The notes: generated by a model not told the origin, from the letters alone. A stretch of 64,000 nt of DNA from Seohaeicola saemankumensis (GCF_020171285.1 NZ_JAIUZI010000013.1:78179-142178); one strand, 5' to 3'. Shown: positions 38,542-47,351, counted from the stretch's first letter. Numbers and translations are program-made.

Positions 38542-39410
38542 ATCAGCCCCAGCAGGCGCGCGGCGTTGTTCTTGATGATGTCCTCGCGCAGGTGGTCCTT
38601 GATGTCGATTTTCTCGAAATCGGCCAGCCAGCGTTCCGGTGTGATCATCGGCCAGTCAGAGCCAAACAGCACCTTCTTGCGCAGGATCGAGTTGCAGTAG
38701 CGCACCAGGATCGGCGGGAAGTATTTCGGCGACCAGCCCGACAGGTCGATGTAGACGTTGGGCTTGTGCTGCGCCACGGCCAGCGCCTCTTCCTGCCAGG
38801 GGAAGGAGGGGTGCGCCATGATGATTTTCATGTTCGGGAAATCCACCGCGACATCGTCCAGATACATCGGGTTGGAGAATTTCAGCCGCATGCCGTTGCC
38901 ACCGGGCATGCCCGACCCGACCCCGGTCTGGCCGGTGTGGAACAGCCCGATGGCGCCATAGTGGTCCAGCAGCTCATAGAACGGATATGCCATGCGGTCG
39001 TTCGGGTAGAACCCCTGGAACGTCGGGTGGAACTTGAACCCCTTGATGCCGTGATCCTCGATCAGGCGGCGCGCCTCGCGCACGGCCATCTTGCCCTTCC
39101 ACGGGTCGATGGAGGCAAAGGGGATCAGCACGTCATCGTTCTGCTTGACCAGCTCGATGACCTCGTCGTTGGAATAGCGGCGGTAACCGGTTTCGCGTTC
39201 GGCATCTACCGGAAAGATCACCGCGGCGATGTTCTGTTCGCGGAAATGCGCGGCGGTTTCGGGGATGGTCGGCGGGTGTTTCCACGGCGCGCCAAAGTAG
39301 TTGGCCATCGTCGTCTGCAGATCGTCATAGCCGTCGTCGGAATGGCAGCCGCAGGGTTCCTCGGCGTGGGTGTGGATGTCGATCGCGCGGACCTTGGTGA
39401 TATCGACCAT
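38538..39410 (-). CDS. Amidohydrolase family protein (COG2159 type)
   Basis: The 290-residue TIM-barrel metal enzyme has the first metal motif AIDIHTHAEEPCGCH. It also has GIKGFKFHPTFQGFYPNDRM, LFHTGQTG, MKIIMAHPSFPWQEEAL and VLFGSDWPMITPERWL (the catalytic Asp in G-S-D-W-P). This family includes aromatic acid decarboxylases and hydratases such as gamma-resorcylate decarboxylase and 4-oxalomesaconate hydratase. In this operon it probably processes the side-chain or ring product. Reaction unproven. Confidence 0.88.
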   Translation of the reverse strand: MVDITKVRAIDIHTHAEEPCGCHSDDGYDDLQTTMANYFGAPWKHPPTIPETAAHFREQNIAAVIFPVDAERETGYRRYSNDEVIELVKQNDDVLIPFASIDPWKGKMAVREARRLIEDHGIKGFKFHPTFQGFYPNDRMAYPFYELLDHYGAIGLFHTGQTGVGSGMPGGNGMRLKFSNPMYLDDVAVDFPNMKIIMAHPSFPWQEEALAVAQHKPNVYIDLSGWSPKYFPPILVRYCNSILRKKVLFGSDWPMITPERWLADFEKIDIKDHLREDIIKNNAARLLGLM

Positions 39411-39452
39411 CTTTGGTCTCCTGTTTTTCGTCAGGCCGGGGCGGCCCGGGAC

Positions 39453-41258
39453 TTAGACTTTGAGCGTTGCCGCGTCGGCGTCGTCATAGAGCCGTTCGAG
39501 CAAATCGGCGCGCCGGGTCAGGATGACCCGGTTGTTCAGGCTGCCCTTGGCGGTGATTTCGCCATCGCCAACCGAGGGCGGTTCGGCCATCACCATGGCG
39601 CGCACGATGCGGGTGGAGGATCCGGTTGCCTCCTCGGCCAGCTTGTGCAGCCGTTCGGTGATCTGGGCGCGGTAATCGGCGTCACTCACGGTGCCGTCGC
39701 CACCGTCGGGCAGATGCAGGTGCGGGTCGGGAAAGATCAGCAATCCCAGAGAGTTACGGTCGGCGCCGGTGACCACCACGTCCTGCACCAGCCCCTTGAG
39801 CGCGGCCAGCGCATTCAGCCGCAGCGTGCCCGCCTGCACCCAGGTGCCGGTCAGCAACTTGAAGTCCTCGGAAATCCGGCCATCGAATTTCACACCCTGC
39901 GCGATGTCGTCCGGGTCGATGAACCGCACCGCGTCACCGGTGATCAGAAAGCCTTCGTCATCGAAGGTTTCCGCCGTCTTTTCAGGGTCTTCGTAGTAGC
40001 CGGGCATGACGTTCGGGCCGCGCACGCGCAGCTCGTACCGTTCGGGCTGTTCCGGGATCAGCTTGACCTCCAGCTCCGGCACCGGCACGCCGATCATGCC
40101 GGTCTGGGCGCCGCCCTGGTGGTGGATGATGCAGGCCGGGGCGGTTTCGGTCATCCCCCAGCTGGACGTCATCATCGGCACCTTGCCGGTGACCTCGCGC
40201 GCCATGTCTTCGAGCGCGCCCCAGACATCGGCGGGCAACGAGGCGCCAGCGTAGAAGATCATGTCGAGATCGGTGAAGAAATCACGCTTCAGCGCCTCGT
40301 CCTTGCGCATGGCATCGACCAGCATCGCATAGGCCACGGGCACGTTGAAACTGAGCGTGCCGGTCTTAAGCTTAAGCGTCGTCAAGGTTTTTTCGAACAG
40401 CCCCTTGACCGGCTTGCCGTCGTCCAGATAGAGCGAGCCGCCGTTCGCCAGCACCATGTTGAAGTCCGAGCTGCCGGCAAAAACGTGGTTCCACGGCAGC
40501 CAGTCGACGATGGTGTGATGGCGCGCGCCCAGCAGCGGCAGGCAGGCGAGGTATTGCGCCTGGTTGACGCACATCATGCCCTGGGTCTGTGGCACGCCCT
40601 TGGGCATCGAGGTGGAGCCGGAGGTGAACAGGATCTTGGCCAGCGTGTCGTGATCGACGGCGGCATAGGCGGCGTCCAGTTCGGCGCCCGGTTCGCCCGC
40701 CAGCAGGTCGGCAAAGGCGTGGAACCCGTTGTCGGCGCTGGCGCCGATGCTGACCACTTTTTCGATGCCGGCGAGTTCCGGCAGCGCCAGCGCGTCGCCG
40801 TAAGGCCCTGCATCAGCTGCATAAATCAGCGCGGGTTTGGTTTTTTCGACGGCATAGACCACGCGCGGATGGGCGTCGCCGATCAGCGAATATTGTTCCG
40901 CCAGCGGCACGGTAGGCGCACCGATGTATTGCGCGGCCAGCGTCAGGATGCCGTGATCTACCGAGGGGCCGGAGAGCACGACGATGGGTTTGCCGGGTCC
41001 GAGACCGCGCGCAAGGAGCGCAGCGGCGACGGCGCGGACTTGGCCAAGTGTCTGGGAATACGTCATTTCCCGCCATCCGTCGCCATCCCGTTCGGCGATG
41101 AACACCCGCTCGGGCGTCTCGTCCGCCCAGCGGTGCAGCCATTCGCCGGTGTTGCGGGCGACGGGGCCCATTTCCAGCCCTGATTTCAACAGGATAGCAC
41201 CGTCAGCGCGATCCTCGCGCAGGACGTTGTGCGGCAGGTAGTCTGCGATTGCAGTCAT
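39453..41258 (-). CDS. Feruloyl-CoA synthase-like acyl-CoA ligase
   Basis: The 601-residue adenylate-forming enzyme has motif A3 KILFTSGSTSMPKGVPQTQG, motif A5 TSSWGMTETAPACIIHH, the hinge-like region ITGDAVRFIDPDD and FDGRISEDFKLLTGTWV. The last replaces the usual GRxKE and is typical of the feruloyl-CoA synthase group. It activates a hydroxycinnamate or related aromatic acid to its CoA ester with ATP. It is 4 bases downstream of the MarR stop, in the same operon as the crotonase and SDR. Confidence 0.88.
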   Translation of the reverse strand: MTAIADYLPHNVLREDRADGAILLKSGLEMGPVARNTGEWLHRWADETPERVFIAERDGDGWREMTYSQTLGQVRAVAAALLARGLGPGKPIVVLSGPSVDHGILTLAAQYIGAPTVPLAEQYSLIGDAHPRVVYAVEKTKPALIYAADAGPYGDALALPELAGIEKVVSIGASADNGFHAFADLLAGEPGAELDAAYAAVDHDTLAKILFTSGSTSMPKGVPQTQGMMCVNQAQYLACLPLLGARHHTIVDWLPWNHVFAGSSDFNMVLANGGSLYLDDGKPVKGLFEKTLTTLKLKTGTLSFNVPVAYAMLVDAMRKDEALKRDFFTDLDMIFYAGASLPADVWGALEDMAREVTGKVPMMTSSWGMTETAPACIIHHQGGAQTGMIGVPVPELEVKLIPEQPERYELRVRGPNVMPGYYEDPEKTAETFDDEGFLITGDAVRFIDPDDIAQGVKFDGRISEDFKLLTGTWVQAGTLRLNALAALKGLVQDVVVTGADRNSLGLLIFPDPHLHLPDGGDGTVSDADYRAQITERLHKLAEEATGSSTRIVRAMVMAEPPSVGDGEITAKGSLNNRVILTRRADLLERLYDDADAATLKV

Positions 41259-41262
41259 GGTT

Positions 41263-41748
41263 TCAGTCCTCCATCGGGCCGCGCCGGATCAGGTCCATTG
41301 CCCGGATCACGGTTGCCCGCTCCTCATCGCTCAGCACGCCAAGAACGCGCTTCTCATGGTCGTGAACGGCTGAAATTGCCGTTTTGTACAAGTCTTCACC
41401 GGCCTTTGTTCCGTTTAGTGCATAGGCGCGGCGGTCGGTCGGCACCCGGTCGCGGGTGATCAGACCCCGGTTTTCCAGCTCGTCGATGATCACCACCAGA
41501 TTGGGCCGCTCGATCGCCAGCGCATCGGCGAGCTGCGACTGGCGCAGTCCCGGATTGTCGATGATCAGGATCAGCGCGGTGTAGGTGATCATCCGCAGCT
41601 CGTAGGGTTTCAGGGTCTGGTTCAGATCGCTGACCACGACGTTGAACGCGCGTTTGAGGTGATAGCCCACAAACTCGCGCAGCGTCTCGTCCGAGACATG
41701 GGTGACGGTGCTGTCGTCCGACGTCGGGGTCTGTGCGATCTTGCTCAT
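41263..41748 (-). CDS. MarR family transcriptional regulator
   Basis: The 161-residue winged helix-turn-helix protein has the recognition region GLRQSQLADALAIERPNLVV and the wing GLITRDRVPTDRRAYALNGT (D-x-R pattern). It is embedded between the crotonase and CoA-ligase genes, spaced 3-4 bases, like the hydroxycinnamate regulators CouR/HcaR that sense aryl-CoA thioesters. By analogy it likely represses its own operon until the CoA ester appears. Candidate operators are at 43324-43344 and 46456-46474. Confidence 0.93.
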   Translation of the reverse strand: MSKIAQTPTSDDSTVTHVSDETLREFVGYHLKRAFNVVVSDLNQTLKPYELRMITYTALILIIDNPGLRQSQLADALAIERPNLVVIIDELENRGLITRDRVPTDRRAYALNGTKAGEDLYKTAISAVHDHEKRVLGVLSDEERATVIRAMDLIRRGPMED

Positions 41749-41751
41749 GGC

Positions 41752-42519
41752 TCAACCAAACTTGGGCGCGCGTTTCTGCAGGAAGGCGTCCAGCCCCTCG
41801 ATGGCGTCCGGGCTGGTCTGGGTCAGCGCGGCGCAGAGGCTTTCGGTGAAGAGGCCACCGGGTTTGTCCATGTCCTCGATCCGGCTCAGCGCCTGGATCA
41901 TGATGTAGTTGGACAGCGGCGCGTTCGCGGCGATCTTGGCCGCCAGATCCTGTGCCATGGCCAGCGCTTCGCCCTCGCCCACCGCGTAATGGGTCAGGCC
42001 CAGCGCCTTGCCTTCGTCGGCGCCGTATTTGCGCCCCGTCAGCATCATTTCGATCATCCGGTCGGCGCCCAGGATGCGGCCCACGCGGACCGAGGCCCCA
42101 CCGCCGACATAGATGCCGCGCCGGCCCTCGGGCAGCTGGAAGATGGTCGAGGGTTCGGCGATGCGCACATGGGTCGCGGTCGCCAGTTCCAGCCCGCCGC
42201 CGATCACCGCGCCGAACATTGCCGAGACCACCGGCAGACCGCCGTACTGGATCCGGTCCATCACCGAATGCCAGTTGCGCGAGTGGCGCATGGTGTTCTC
42301 GGCATCGCGCGACACATGTTCGGAGAGGTCGAGGCCCGAGCAGTAGTGACCGGCAGTGCCGGTCAGCACCACGACCTTGACCTCGGCCGGGGGTTTGGAA
42401 AAGAACGCGTCGATCGCCTCAAGCAGTTCGTCGCACATGGCGTTGCGCTTGGCCGGGCGGTTCATCGTCAGGGTCGCGATGTTGTCGGCGATGTCGATCT
42501 TGAGAATGGGCTCGCTCAT
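41752..42519 (-). CDS. Crotonase / enoyl-CoA hydratase family protein
   Basis: The 255-residue protein has the crotonase fold: TLNMNRPAKRNAM is nearly matched at the N-terminus (ATLTMNRPAKRNAMCDELLE), the oxyanion-hole strands VVLTGTAGHYCSGLDLSEHV and AMFGAVIGGGLELATATHVR follow, then PEGRRGIYVGGGASVRVGRI. In this operon it probably hydrates the cinnamoyl-type CoA ester to the beta-hydroxy ester. A lyase (aldehyde-releasing) activity is the alternative, but the SDR next door favours hydration then oxidation. Confidence 0.9.
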   Translation of the reverse strand: MSEPILKIDIADNIATLTMNRPAKRNAMCDELLEAIDAFFSKPPAEVKVVVLTGTAGHYCSGLDLSEHVSRDAENTMRHSRNWHSVMDRIQYGGLPVVSAMFGAVIGGGLELATATHVRIAEPSTIFQLPEGRRGIYVGGGASVRVGRILGADRMIEMMLTGRKYGADEGKALGLTHYAVGEGEALAMAQDLAAKIAANAPLSNYIMIQALSRIEDMDKPGGLFTESLCAALTQTSPDAIEGLDAFLQKRAPKFG

Positions 42520-42528
42520 GAGAATTCC

Positions 42529-43293
42529 TTACTTGGGTGGAAGGCGGACGGCGCCGTCCAGCCGGATTGTCGTGCCGTTGAGAAACGGGTTGGTGATGAT
42601 CTGTTCGGCCAGCATGGCATATTCCTGCGGATCGCCCAGACGCGGCGGGAACGGGATGTTGGCGGCGATCTTTTCCGCCACTTCGGGCGGCAGGCCTTCC
42701 ATCATCGGCGTGTAGAAGAGGCCCGGCGCAATCGCCATGACGCGAATGCCAGTGCGGGCGAATTCGCGGGCCGCGGGCAGGCACATCGACGCGATGGCCC
42801 CCTTGGACGCGGCATAGGCCGCCTGCCCCAGCTGCCCGTCTTCGAACGCGACCGAGGCGGTGTTGACGATCACGCCGCGTTCGCCGCCATACAGCGGGTC
42901 GAGATCGCCCATGCGGGCGGCGGCGTGGCTCATCACGTTGTAGGTGCCGAAAAGGTTCACGCGCAGGGTCTTTTCAAAGACGTCGAACGACAGCTTGTTC
43001 TCGCGCCCGACGATACGGGCGGCCAGACCGATACCAGCGCAGCTGACCACGATGCGCGGGGCGCTGCCGAAATGCGCGGCGGCGGCGTCAAAGGCGGCGC
43101 CGACGGCGGCCTCGTCGCTGACGTCGGCCTGCAGGGCGATGCCGCCGATCTCGGCCGCGACCGCCTGGGACTTGTCGATGGCGAAATCGAGAATGGCGAC
43201 CCGCGCACCCCTGGCCGCGAGGTTGCGGGCGGTTGCGGCCCCCAGGCCGCTGCCGCCACCGGTGACCAGCGCCACCTGTCCGTCGATCAGCAT
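42529..43293 (-). CDS. SDR family 3-hydroxyacyl-CoA dehydrogenase-like oxidoreductase
   Basis: The 254-residue short-chain dehydrogenase has the cofactor motif TGGGSGLG (residues 11-18), Asp at the end of beta-2 (LDFAID, so NAD preferred), the NAG-like SCAG and the catalytic Y-A-A-S-K. The block VNTASVAFEDGQLGQAAYAA is characteristic of type II 3-hydroxyacyl-CoA dehydrogenases. It is the first gene of the seven-gene operon. GGGAGGAG sets ATG 43293. It would oxidise the beta-hydroxyacyl-CoA made by the crotonase. Confidence 0.9.
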   Translation of the reverse strand: MLIDGQVALVTGGGSGLGAATARNLAARGARVAILDFAIDKSQAVAAEIGGIALQADVSDEAAVGAAFDAAAAHFGSAPRIVVSCAGIGLAARIVGRENKLSFDVFEKTLRVNLFGTYNVMSHAAARMGDLDPLYGGERGVIVNTASVAFEDGQLGQAAYAASKGAIASMCLPAAREFARTGIRVMAIAPGLFYTPMMEGLPPEVAEKIAANIPFPPRLGDPQEYAMLAEQIITNPFLNGTTIRLDGAVRLPPK

Positions 43294-43323
43294 GAGAGGC
43301 TCCTCCCATTCATGCGTTCAATC

Positions 43324-43344
43324 ATAGTTATTCTCCATATCTTT
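43324..43344 (-). promoter_or_regulatory. Candidate MarR operator at the SDR operon promoter
   Basis: On the plus strand ATAGTTAT, then a 5-base spacer, then ATATCTTT, an inverted repeat matching at 6 of 8 positions. It has the same half-site and spacing as the site upstream of the TRAP operon (46456-46474). On the minus strand it overlaps TATGAT, a -10-like hexamer 31 or so bases before the start codon, so binding would block transcription. Confidence 0.5.
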
Positions 43345-43356
43345 GGGCAGTCAAAT

Positions 43357-43382
43357 AAAAAGTGCAATATATTGCACTTTTT
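43357..43382. terminator. Perfect 26-bp palindrome after the TRAP operon
   Basis: AAAAAGTGCAATA is followed directly by its exact complement ending TTTTT. It lies 10 bases beyond the stop of the TRAP large subunit and forms a stem with a T tail on either strand, so a bidirectional terminator is most likely. Because it is also 64-89 bases upstream of the SDR start, an operator role is possible. Confidence 0.65.
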
Positions 43383-43392
43383 GAGCCACCGA

Positions 43393-44706
43393 TCAGGGAA
43401 GCAGGAACAGGGTGATGGCCGGGAACAGCACCAGGACCACCACCCGCAGGATGTCGGAGGTGACGAACCACATCACCGCCTTGTAGGTTTCAGTCATGGG
43501 CGTGGTCCGATCCATCGCGTTGATGATAAAGAGGTTCATCCCCACCGGCGGCGTGATCAGCCCGACCTCGACCACGATCAGCACGAGGATACCGAACCAG
43601 ATCGCCACATGTTCCGGGGTCATCCCGAAGTCGAGCACGCTGATCACCGGGAAAAAGATCGGGATGGTCAGCAGGATCATCGACAGGCTGTCCATCAGGC
43701 AGCCGAACACGAGGTAGAAGGCGAGCACCAGCGTCAGCACCATCCACGGGCTGAGCCCGAGGCCGACAACCCAGGACGACAGCTCCTGCGGCAGCTGGCT
43801 GAGGGCGAGGAAGGAGTTGTAGAAGCCCGCGCCGAGCACGATGAAGAAGATCATCGCGGTGCTGGTGGCGGTGGCGATGATGCTCTCGATAAAGACCTTC
43901 CACGTCAGGTTGCCGGACAGCAGCGCAAGGATGCCGGTGCCCGCCGCACCGACGGCGGCGCCCTCGGTGGGGGTGAACCAGCCGCGGTAGATGCCGCCGA
44001 CGACCAGGCCAAAGACCAGGATCACCGGCCAGACGTCGACCAGCGCGCGCAGGCGTTCGGACATCGGCACCGGTTCCCGCACGCCGGCCGAATCCGGGTA
44101 GAGGCGGACATAGACCGAGATCGTCAGCATGTAACCCAGCGCCGCCAGCAGGCCGGGCACAAAGGCGGCGAGGAAGAGCTTGGCGATATTCTGTTCGGTG
44201 AGGATGGCGTAGATCACCAGGATCACCGAGGGCGGGATCAGGATGCCCAGCGTGCCGCCCGCCGCCAGCGTGGCGGTCGAGAAACCGCCCGAGTAGCCAT
44301 ACTGGCGCAGCTCCGGCAGGGCGACGCGGCTCATGGTGGCGGCCGTGGCCAGCGACGAGCCGCAGATCGAGCCGAAGCCCGCGCAGGCGCCGACGGCGGC
44401 CATGGCGACACCGCCCTTGCGGTGTCCGAGAAAGCTCTCGGCGGCCCGGAACAGCGCCTTGGACATGCCCGAGAGGGTGGCGAACTGGCCCATCAGCAGG
44501 AACATCGGGATGATGGTCAGCGAATAGCTGGAAAAGGTGGTGTAGGTTTCGCTTTTCAGCTTGGCCAGGAACATGTTGGTGCCGCCGGTGGCCAGGTACA
44601 GCCCGCCGATGCCGCAGAGCATCATCGCCAGGCCGATCGGCGCGCGCAAAAAGATCATCACCAGCAGGACGGGGAACGACAGGTATCCGATTTCGAGCAG
44701 GGTCAA
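43393..44706 (-). CDS. TRAP transporter large permease (DctM type)
   Basis: The 437-residue membrane protein has about 12 hydrophobic helices, with AAVGACAGFGSICGSSLATA and LAAGGTLGILIPPSVILVIY as family signatures. The start is TTG 44706, overlapping the small-subunit stop (ATTGA) with AAGGA upstream; longer frames are antisense-like and lack hydrophobicity. It moves the substrate caught by the periplasmic receptor, driven by sodium. The family context points to an aromatic or other carboxylate. Confidence 0.9.
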   Translation of the reverse strand: MTLLEIGYLSFPVLLVMIFLRAPIGLAMMLCGIGGLYLATGGTNMFLAKLKSETYTTFSSYSLTIIPMFLLMGQFATLSGMSKALFRAAESFLGHRKGGVAMAAVGACAGFGSICGSSLATAATMSRVALPELRQYGYSGGFSTATLAAGGTLGILIPPSVILVIYAILTEQNIAKLFLAAFVPGLLAALGYMLTISVYVRLYPDSAGVREPVPMSERLRALVDVWPVILVFGLVVGGIYRGWFTPTEGAAVGAAGTGILALLSGNLTWKVFIESIIATATSTAMIFFIVLGAGFYNSFLALSQLPQELSSWVVGLGLSPWMVLTLVLAFYLVFGCLMDSLSMILLTIPIFFPVISVLDFGMTPEHVAIWFGILVLIVVEVGLITPPVGMNLFIINAMDRTTPMTETYKAVMWFVTSDILRVVVLVLFPAITLFLLP

Positions 44707-45287
44707 TGGGACGATCCTTCGGAATAGGGCATCAGGGCGCGCCCGGTGATCGCCTCGCCCAGGCGGGCGGCGGCGCAGTAGAGCGAGACCAGCGAGGCGA
44801 CGCAGGCGGCGGCAAAGCTGGCGGCATAGGCCCACCAGACCGGGAATTGCAGCAGGAAGGTGGTTTCGCCATAGGCCATCTTGGACTGCATCCCGGCAAA
44901 GAGCCGCCAGGTGATCAGCAGCACCAGCGCGGTCAGGACGATTTCCCAGAACGCCATGATCCACTTGTTGACGCGCACCGGCAGGACCGAGGTAAAGACA
45001 TCGACCGTGGCATGGGCGCCGTAGAGCTGGCAGATCGGCAGAAAGCTGAAGACGGCAAAGGCGATGCCCGCCTCGACCAGTTCGAAATCGCCGTTGACCG
45101 GGGCGACACCGGTGGCCAGCAGCGCGTCGGCGGCGCCCTGCGACAGGGCCTGCAGCAGGTCGGAGTGGCCGACGGTGTTCAGGCCGCGGCCCAGAACGCT
45201 GACGCAGGTCAGCACGACGAGGGCCACCAGCACCAGACCGCCGACAATCGCGGTCAGCCGGGCCAGCCGTGTAATCAGGTTCAACAT
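44703..45287 (-). CDS. TRAP transporter small permease (DctQ type)
   Basis: The 194-residue protein has four membrane helices, with FSFLPICQLYGAHATVDVFT as the conserved DctQ region. It partners the large permease and the receptor. It is longer than the 160-170 residues usual for DctQ because of an extra loop (about residues 42-65). Confidence 0.88.
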   Translation of the reverse strand: MLNLITRLARLTAIVGGLVLVALVVLTCVSVLGRGLNTVGHSDLLQALSQGAADALLATGVAPVNGDFELVEAGIAFAVFSFLPICQLYGAHATVDVFTSVLPVRVNKWIMAFWEIVLTALVLLITWRLFAGMQSKMAYGETTFLLQFPVWWAYAASFAAACVASLVSLYCAAARLGEAITGRALMPYSEGSSH

Positions 45288-45345
45288 CTCAGACGTCCCT
45301 CCCCAAGGTGGGCGGCCCGGAGGATGCCGGGCCGCCGCAGGCGGA

Positions 45346-46389
45346 TCATTTGGCGGTATGCTTGGCGATCAGTTCGGCCGCGCGGGAGCGCAGGGCGGTA
45401 CCGTCGAGGCCCTTGCCGTCCATCTCGGCGACCCAGTCGTCGCTGACGCTGGCGGCGGCGGCTTTCCATTCCGCGACCTGTTCGGGCGTCAGGGTGATGA
45501 CGTTGTTGCCCATGTCCAGCGCCATTTCATGCGAGGGCGCATCATCGGCCTGCATCTGGCGACCGGCAAAGGCCGAGAATTCGAGGCCGGAATTGGCGTC
45601 GATGACGGCCTTGAGATCGTCGGGCAGCGCGTCCCACTTCTGTTTGTTCATCGCAAAGATGAAGGTGGTGGTGTAGAGCGTGTCGTCACCAAAGGTGGTG
45701 TGATTGTGCACCAGTTCCGGCACCTTGAGCGCGCCGGTGACTTCCCACGGGATCACGGTGGCGTCGATCACGCCCTTGGACAGCGCCTCGGGCACCGCCG
45801 GGACCGGCATGCCGACGGGCGTGGCGCCCAGCGCGCTGAACAGTTTGTTGGTGACGCGGGTGGGCGCGCGCAGCTTGACGCCGTTCAGGTCACCGACCGA
45901 GACGATGGGATCCTTTGAGTGGATCAGGCCGGGGCCGTGCACCCAGAGGCCCAGCACCTTGAACCCGGCAAAGTCGGTGTCCATCATGGTGTCCTGCGCC
46001 AGTTCCCAATAGGCGCGCGAGGCGGCCTCGGCATTGGTCATGGTGAAGGGCAGTTCAAAGACCTCGGCCCGGGGGAAGCGGCCCGGCGTGTAGCCCGACA
46101 CGGTCCAGACGATGTCGGCGACACCGTCGACCACCTGGTCGATCAGCTCTGGCGGTTTGCCGCCCAGTTGCATCGCCGGGTAGTGCTGGATCTTGATGCG
46201 GCCTTCGCTGGCCTCTTCGATGTTGGCGGCCCAGACGTTCAGGATGTTTTTCGGCACGTTGGCCTGCGCCGGCAGGAACTGGTGCATGTTCAATGTCACC
46301 TCCTGCGCGGTGGCGGCGGTGCCGCCAAGCGCCACGGACAGCGCGGCTGCGCCTGCCAGCTTGGCAAAACTACGTCGGATCATGGTCAT
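45346..46389 (-). CDS. TRAP transporter substrate-binding protein (DctP family)
   Basis: The 347-residue periplasmic receptor has a signal peptide (cleavage after ATAQ, about residue 29). DctP features: EEASEGRIKIQHYPAMQLGG, then GVADIVWTVSGYTPGRFPRA, then GVKLRAPTRVTNKLFSALGA with the carboxylate-binding Arg in K-L-R-A-P-T. Flanking gentisate and aryl-CoA genes suggest that it binds an aromatic carboxylate. The promoter region carries a perfect inverted repeat at 46456-46474. Confidence 0.92.
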   Translation of the reverse strand: MTMIRRSFAKLAGAAALSVALGGTAATAQEVTLNMHQFLPAQANVPKNILNVWAANIEEASEGRIKIQHYPAMQLGGKPPELIDQVVDGVADIVWTVSGYTPGRFPRAEVFELPFTMTNAEAASRAYWELAQDTMMDTDFAGFKVLGLWVHGPGLIHSKDPIVSVGDLNGVKLRAPTRVTNKLFSALGATPVGMPVPAVPEALSKGVIDATVIPWEVTGALKVPELVHNHTTFGDDTLYTTTFIFAMNKQKWDALPDDLKAVIDANSGLEFSAFAGRQMQADDAPSHEMALDMGNNVITLTPEQVAEWKAAAASVSDDWVAEMDGKGLDGTALRSRAAELIAKHTAK

Positions 46390-46706
46390 GTAAGTCCTCC
46401 TCAGTGACCGTGGGTGAATCGCGCGCTCCTCAACGCAGTTAGCGATTCAATATATTAGTTATAATTCATAACTATATTCGTGCCACTTTGGCAACAGATT
46501 TGTATCCTGTTGCCACGTCAGCGTTTTTTGCGAATCAGCGGGTTTTGCGAGAGACCGCGCCGACCAATCCGGAGGCGCGGCAGAGCCGGAATCCTCTGCC
46601 GTACCAACCGCCAGCGATGGTCGTGGGGTGGTCCGGCACGGCTTTGGCCGTCACGTATCGGGGGACGTGATGGTCGCGGTCGGACTGTGGTGCGCGGTGG
46701 CCGGGC
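46390..46706. other. Regulatory gap upstream of the TRAP operon
   Basis: This 317-base region lies between the isomerase stop and the receptor gene start. It holds an AT-rich promoter-like segment with an operator-like repeat (46456-46474) and a second inverted repeat GGCAACAG/CTGTTGCC (46490-46497 and 46507-46514). It ends with unremarkable GC-rich sequence. No gene is convincing here. Confidence 0.5.
46456..46474 (-). promoter_or_regulatory. Candidate MarR operator upstream of the TRAP receptor gene
   Basis: TAGTTAT-AATTC-ATAACTA is a perfect 7-bp inverted repeat, extended to ATAACTAT on one side. On the minus strand it runs into TAATAT, a plausible -10 hexamer, about 65 bases before the start codon. 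Half-site and spacing match the site at 43324-43344. Confidence 0.55.
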
Positions 46707-47351
46707 TCAGGGCTCGGCGTCGGGTTGTTTGCCGGGGGCCGCGTCGGCAAAGGCAGGCAATTGCTGGCAGGCGTCATAGACCGCGCGAACCCGTGGCATG
46801 GCGGATAGGTCGACGCCAAAGCGGCCCGCCGAAAACACCTGCGGCACCAGGCAAATATCGGCAAGGCCGGGGGAATCGCCAAAGCAGAAGCGACCGGACT
46901 GTTTGGCCAGCAGCGCCTCGCAGGCGGCCAGGCCGTCGCCGATCCAGCGCTGGCACCATGCGTCCTTGGCCGCCTGGTCGGCGCCGAATTCGGCACCGAT
47001 GTATTCCAGCACCCGCAGGTTCTGCAGCGGGTGGATATCGCAGGCGATCACTTGGGCAAAGGCACGGACCTGCGCCCGCAGGTTCGGGTCGGCGGGCAGG
47101 AATGCGGGCTCGGGGTGGGTTTCGTCCAGCCATTCGAGGATCGCCAGCGACTGGGTCAGGACAAAATCGCCGTCACTCAGCGTCGGCACCAGCGCCTGCG
47201 GGTTCAGCGCGCGGTATTCCGGCGTCTTCTGTTCCCCGCCACCCCGGCGCAGATGCACCGAGGTGAAATCATGCGCCACCCCCTTGAGGTTGAACGCGAT
47301 CCGGCAGCGGTAGGCGCTGGAGCTGCGAAAATACCCGTGGACTTGGATCAT
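46707..47351 (-). CDS. Maleylpyruvate/maleylacetoacetate isomerase (zeta-class GST)
   Basis: The 214-residue protein has the zeta-GST active-site motif RSSSAYRCRIAFNLKG (S-S-x-x-Y/C-R region), then the glutathione-binding LVPTLSDGDFVLTQSLAILE. It isomerises the cis ring-cleavage product to fumarylpyruvate with glutathione as cofactor. Its operon partners are a gentisate dioxygenase and an FAA-type hydrolase, so maleylpyruvate is the likely substrate rather than maleylacetoacetate. It overlaps the hydrolase gene by 4 bases. Confidence 0.9.
   Translation of the reverse strand: MIQVHGYFRSSSAYRCRIAFNLKGVAHDFTSVHLRRGGGEQKTPEYRALNPQALVPTLSDGDFVLTQSLAILEWLDETHPEPAFLPADPNLRAQVRAFAQVIACDIHPLQNLRVLEYIGAEFGADQAAKDAWCQRWIGDGLAACEALLAKQSGRFCFGDSPGLADICLVPQVFSAGRFGVDLSAMPRVRAVYDACQQLPAFADAAPGKQPDAEP

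Noticed and set aside
38592..41183. 863-codon plus-strand frame opposite the amidohydrolase and CoA ligase
   Set aside because: Shadow of two well-supported minus-strand genes, with no recognisable domain.
36474..42519. DMSP demethylation pathway (DmdB, DmdC, DmdD)
   Set aside because: The trio of CoA ligase, DmdC-like dehydrogenase and crotonase invites this reading, but the ligase is of the feruloyl-CoA synthase group, the dehydrogenase is shorter than DmdC, and the neighbours are aromatic genes.
41659..44727. 1022-codon plus-strand frame opposite the MarR, crotonase, SDR and TRAP genes
   Set aside because: It crosses five clear minus-strand genes and the perfect palindrome between two operons; its composition (His, Asp, Arg, Gln) is typical of antisense shadows.
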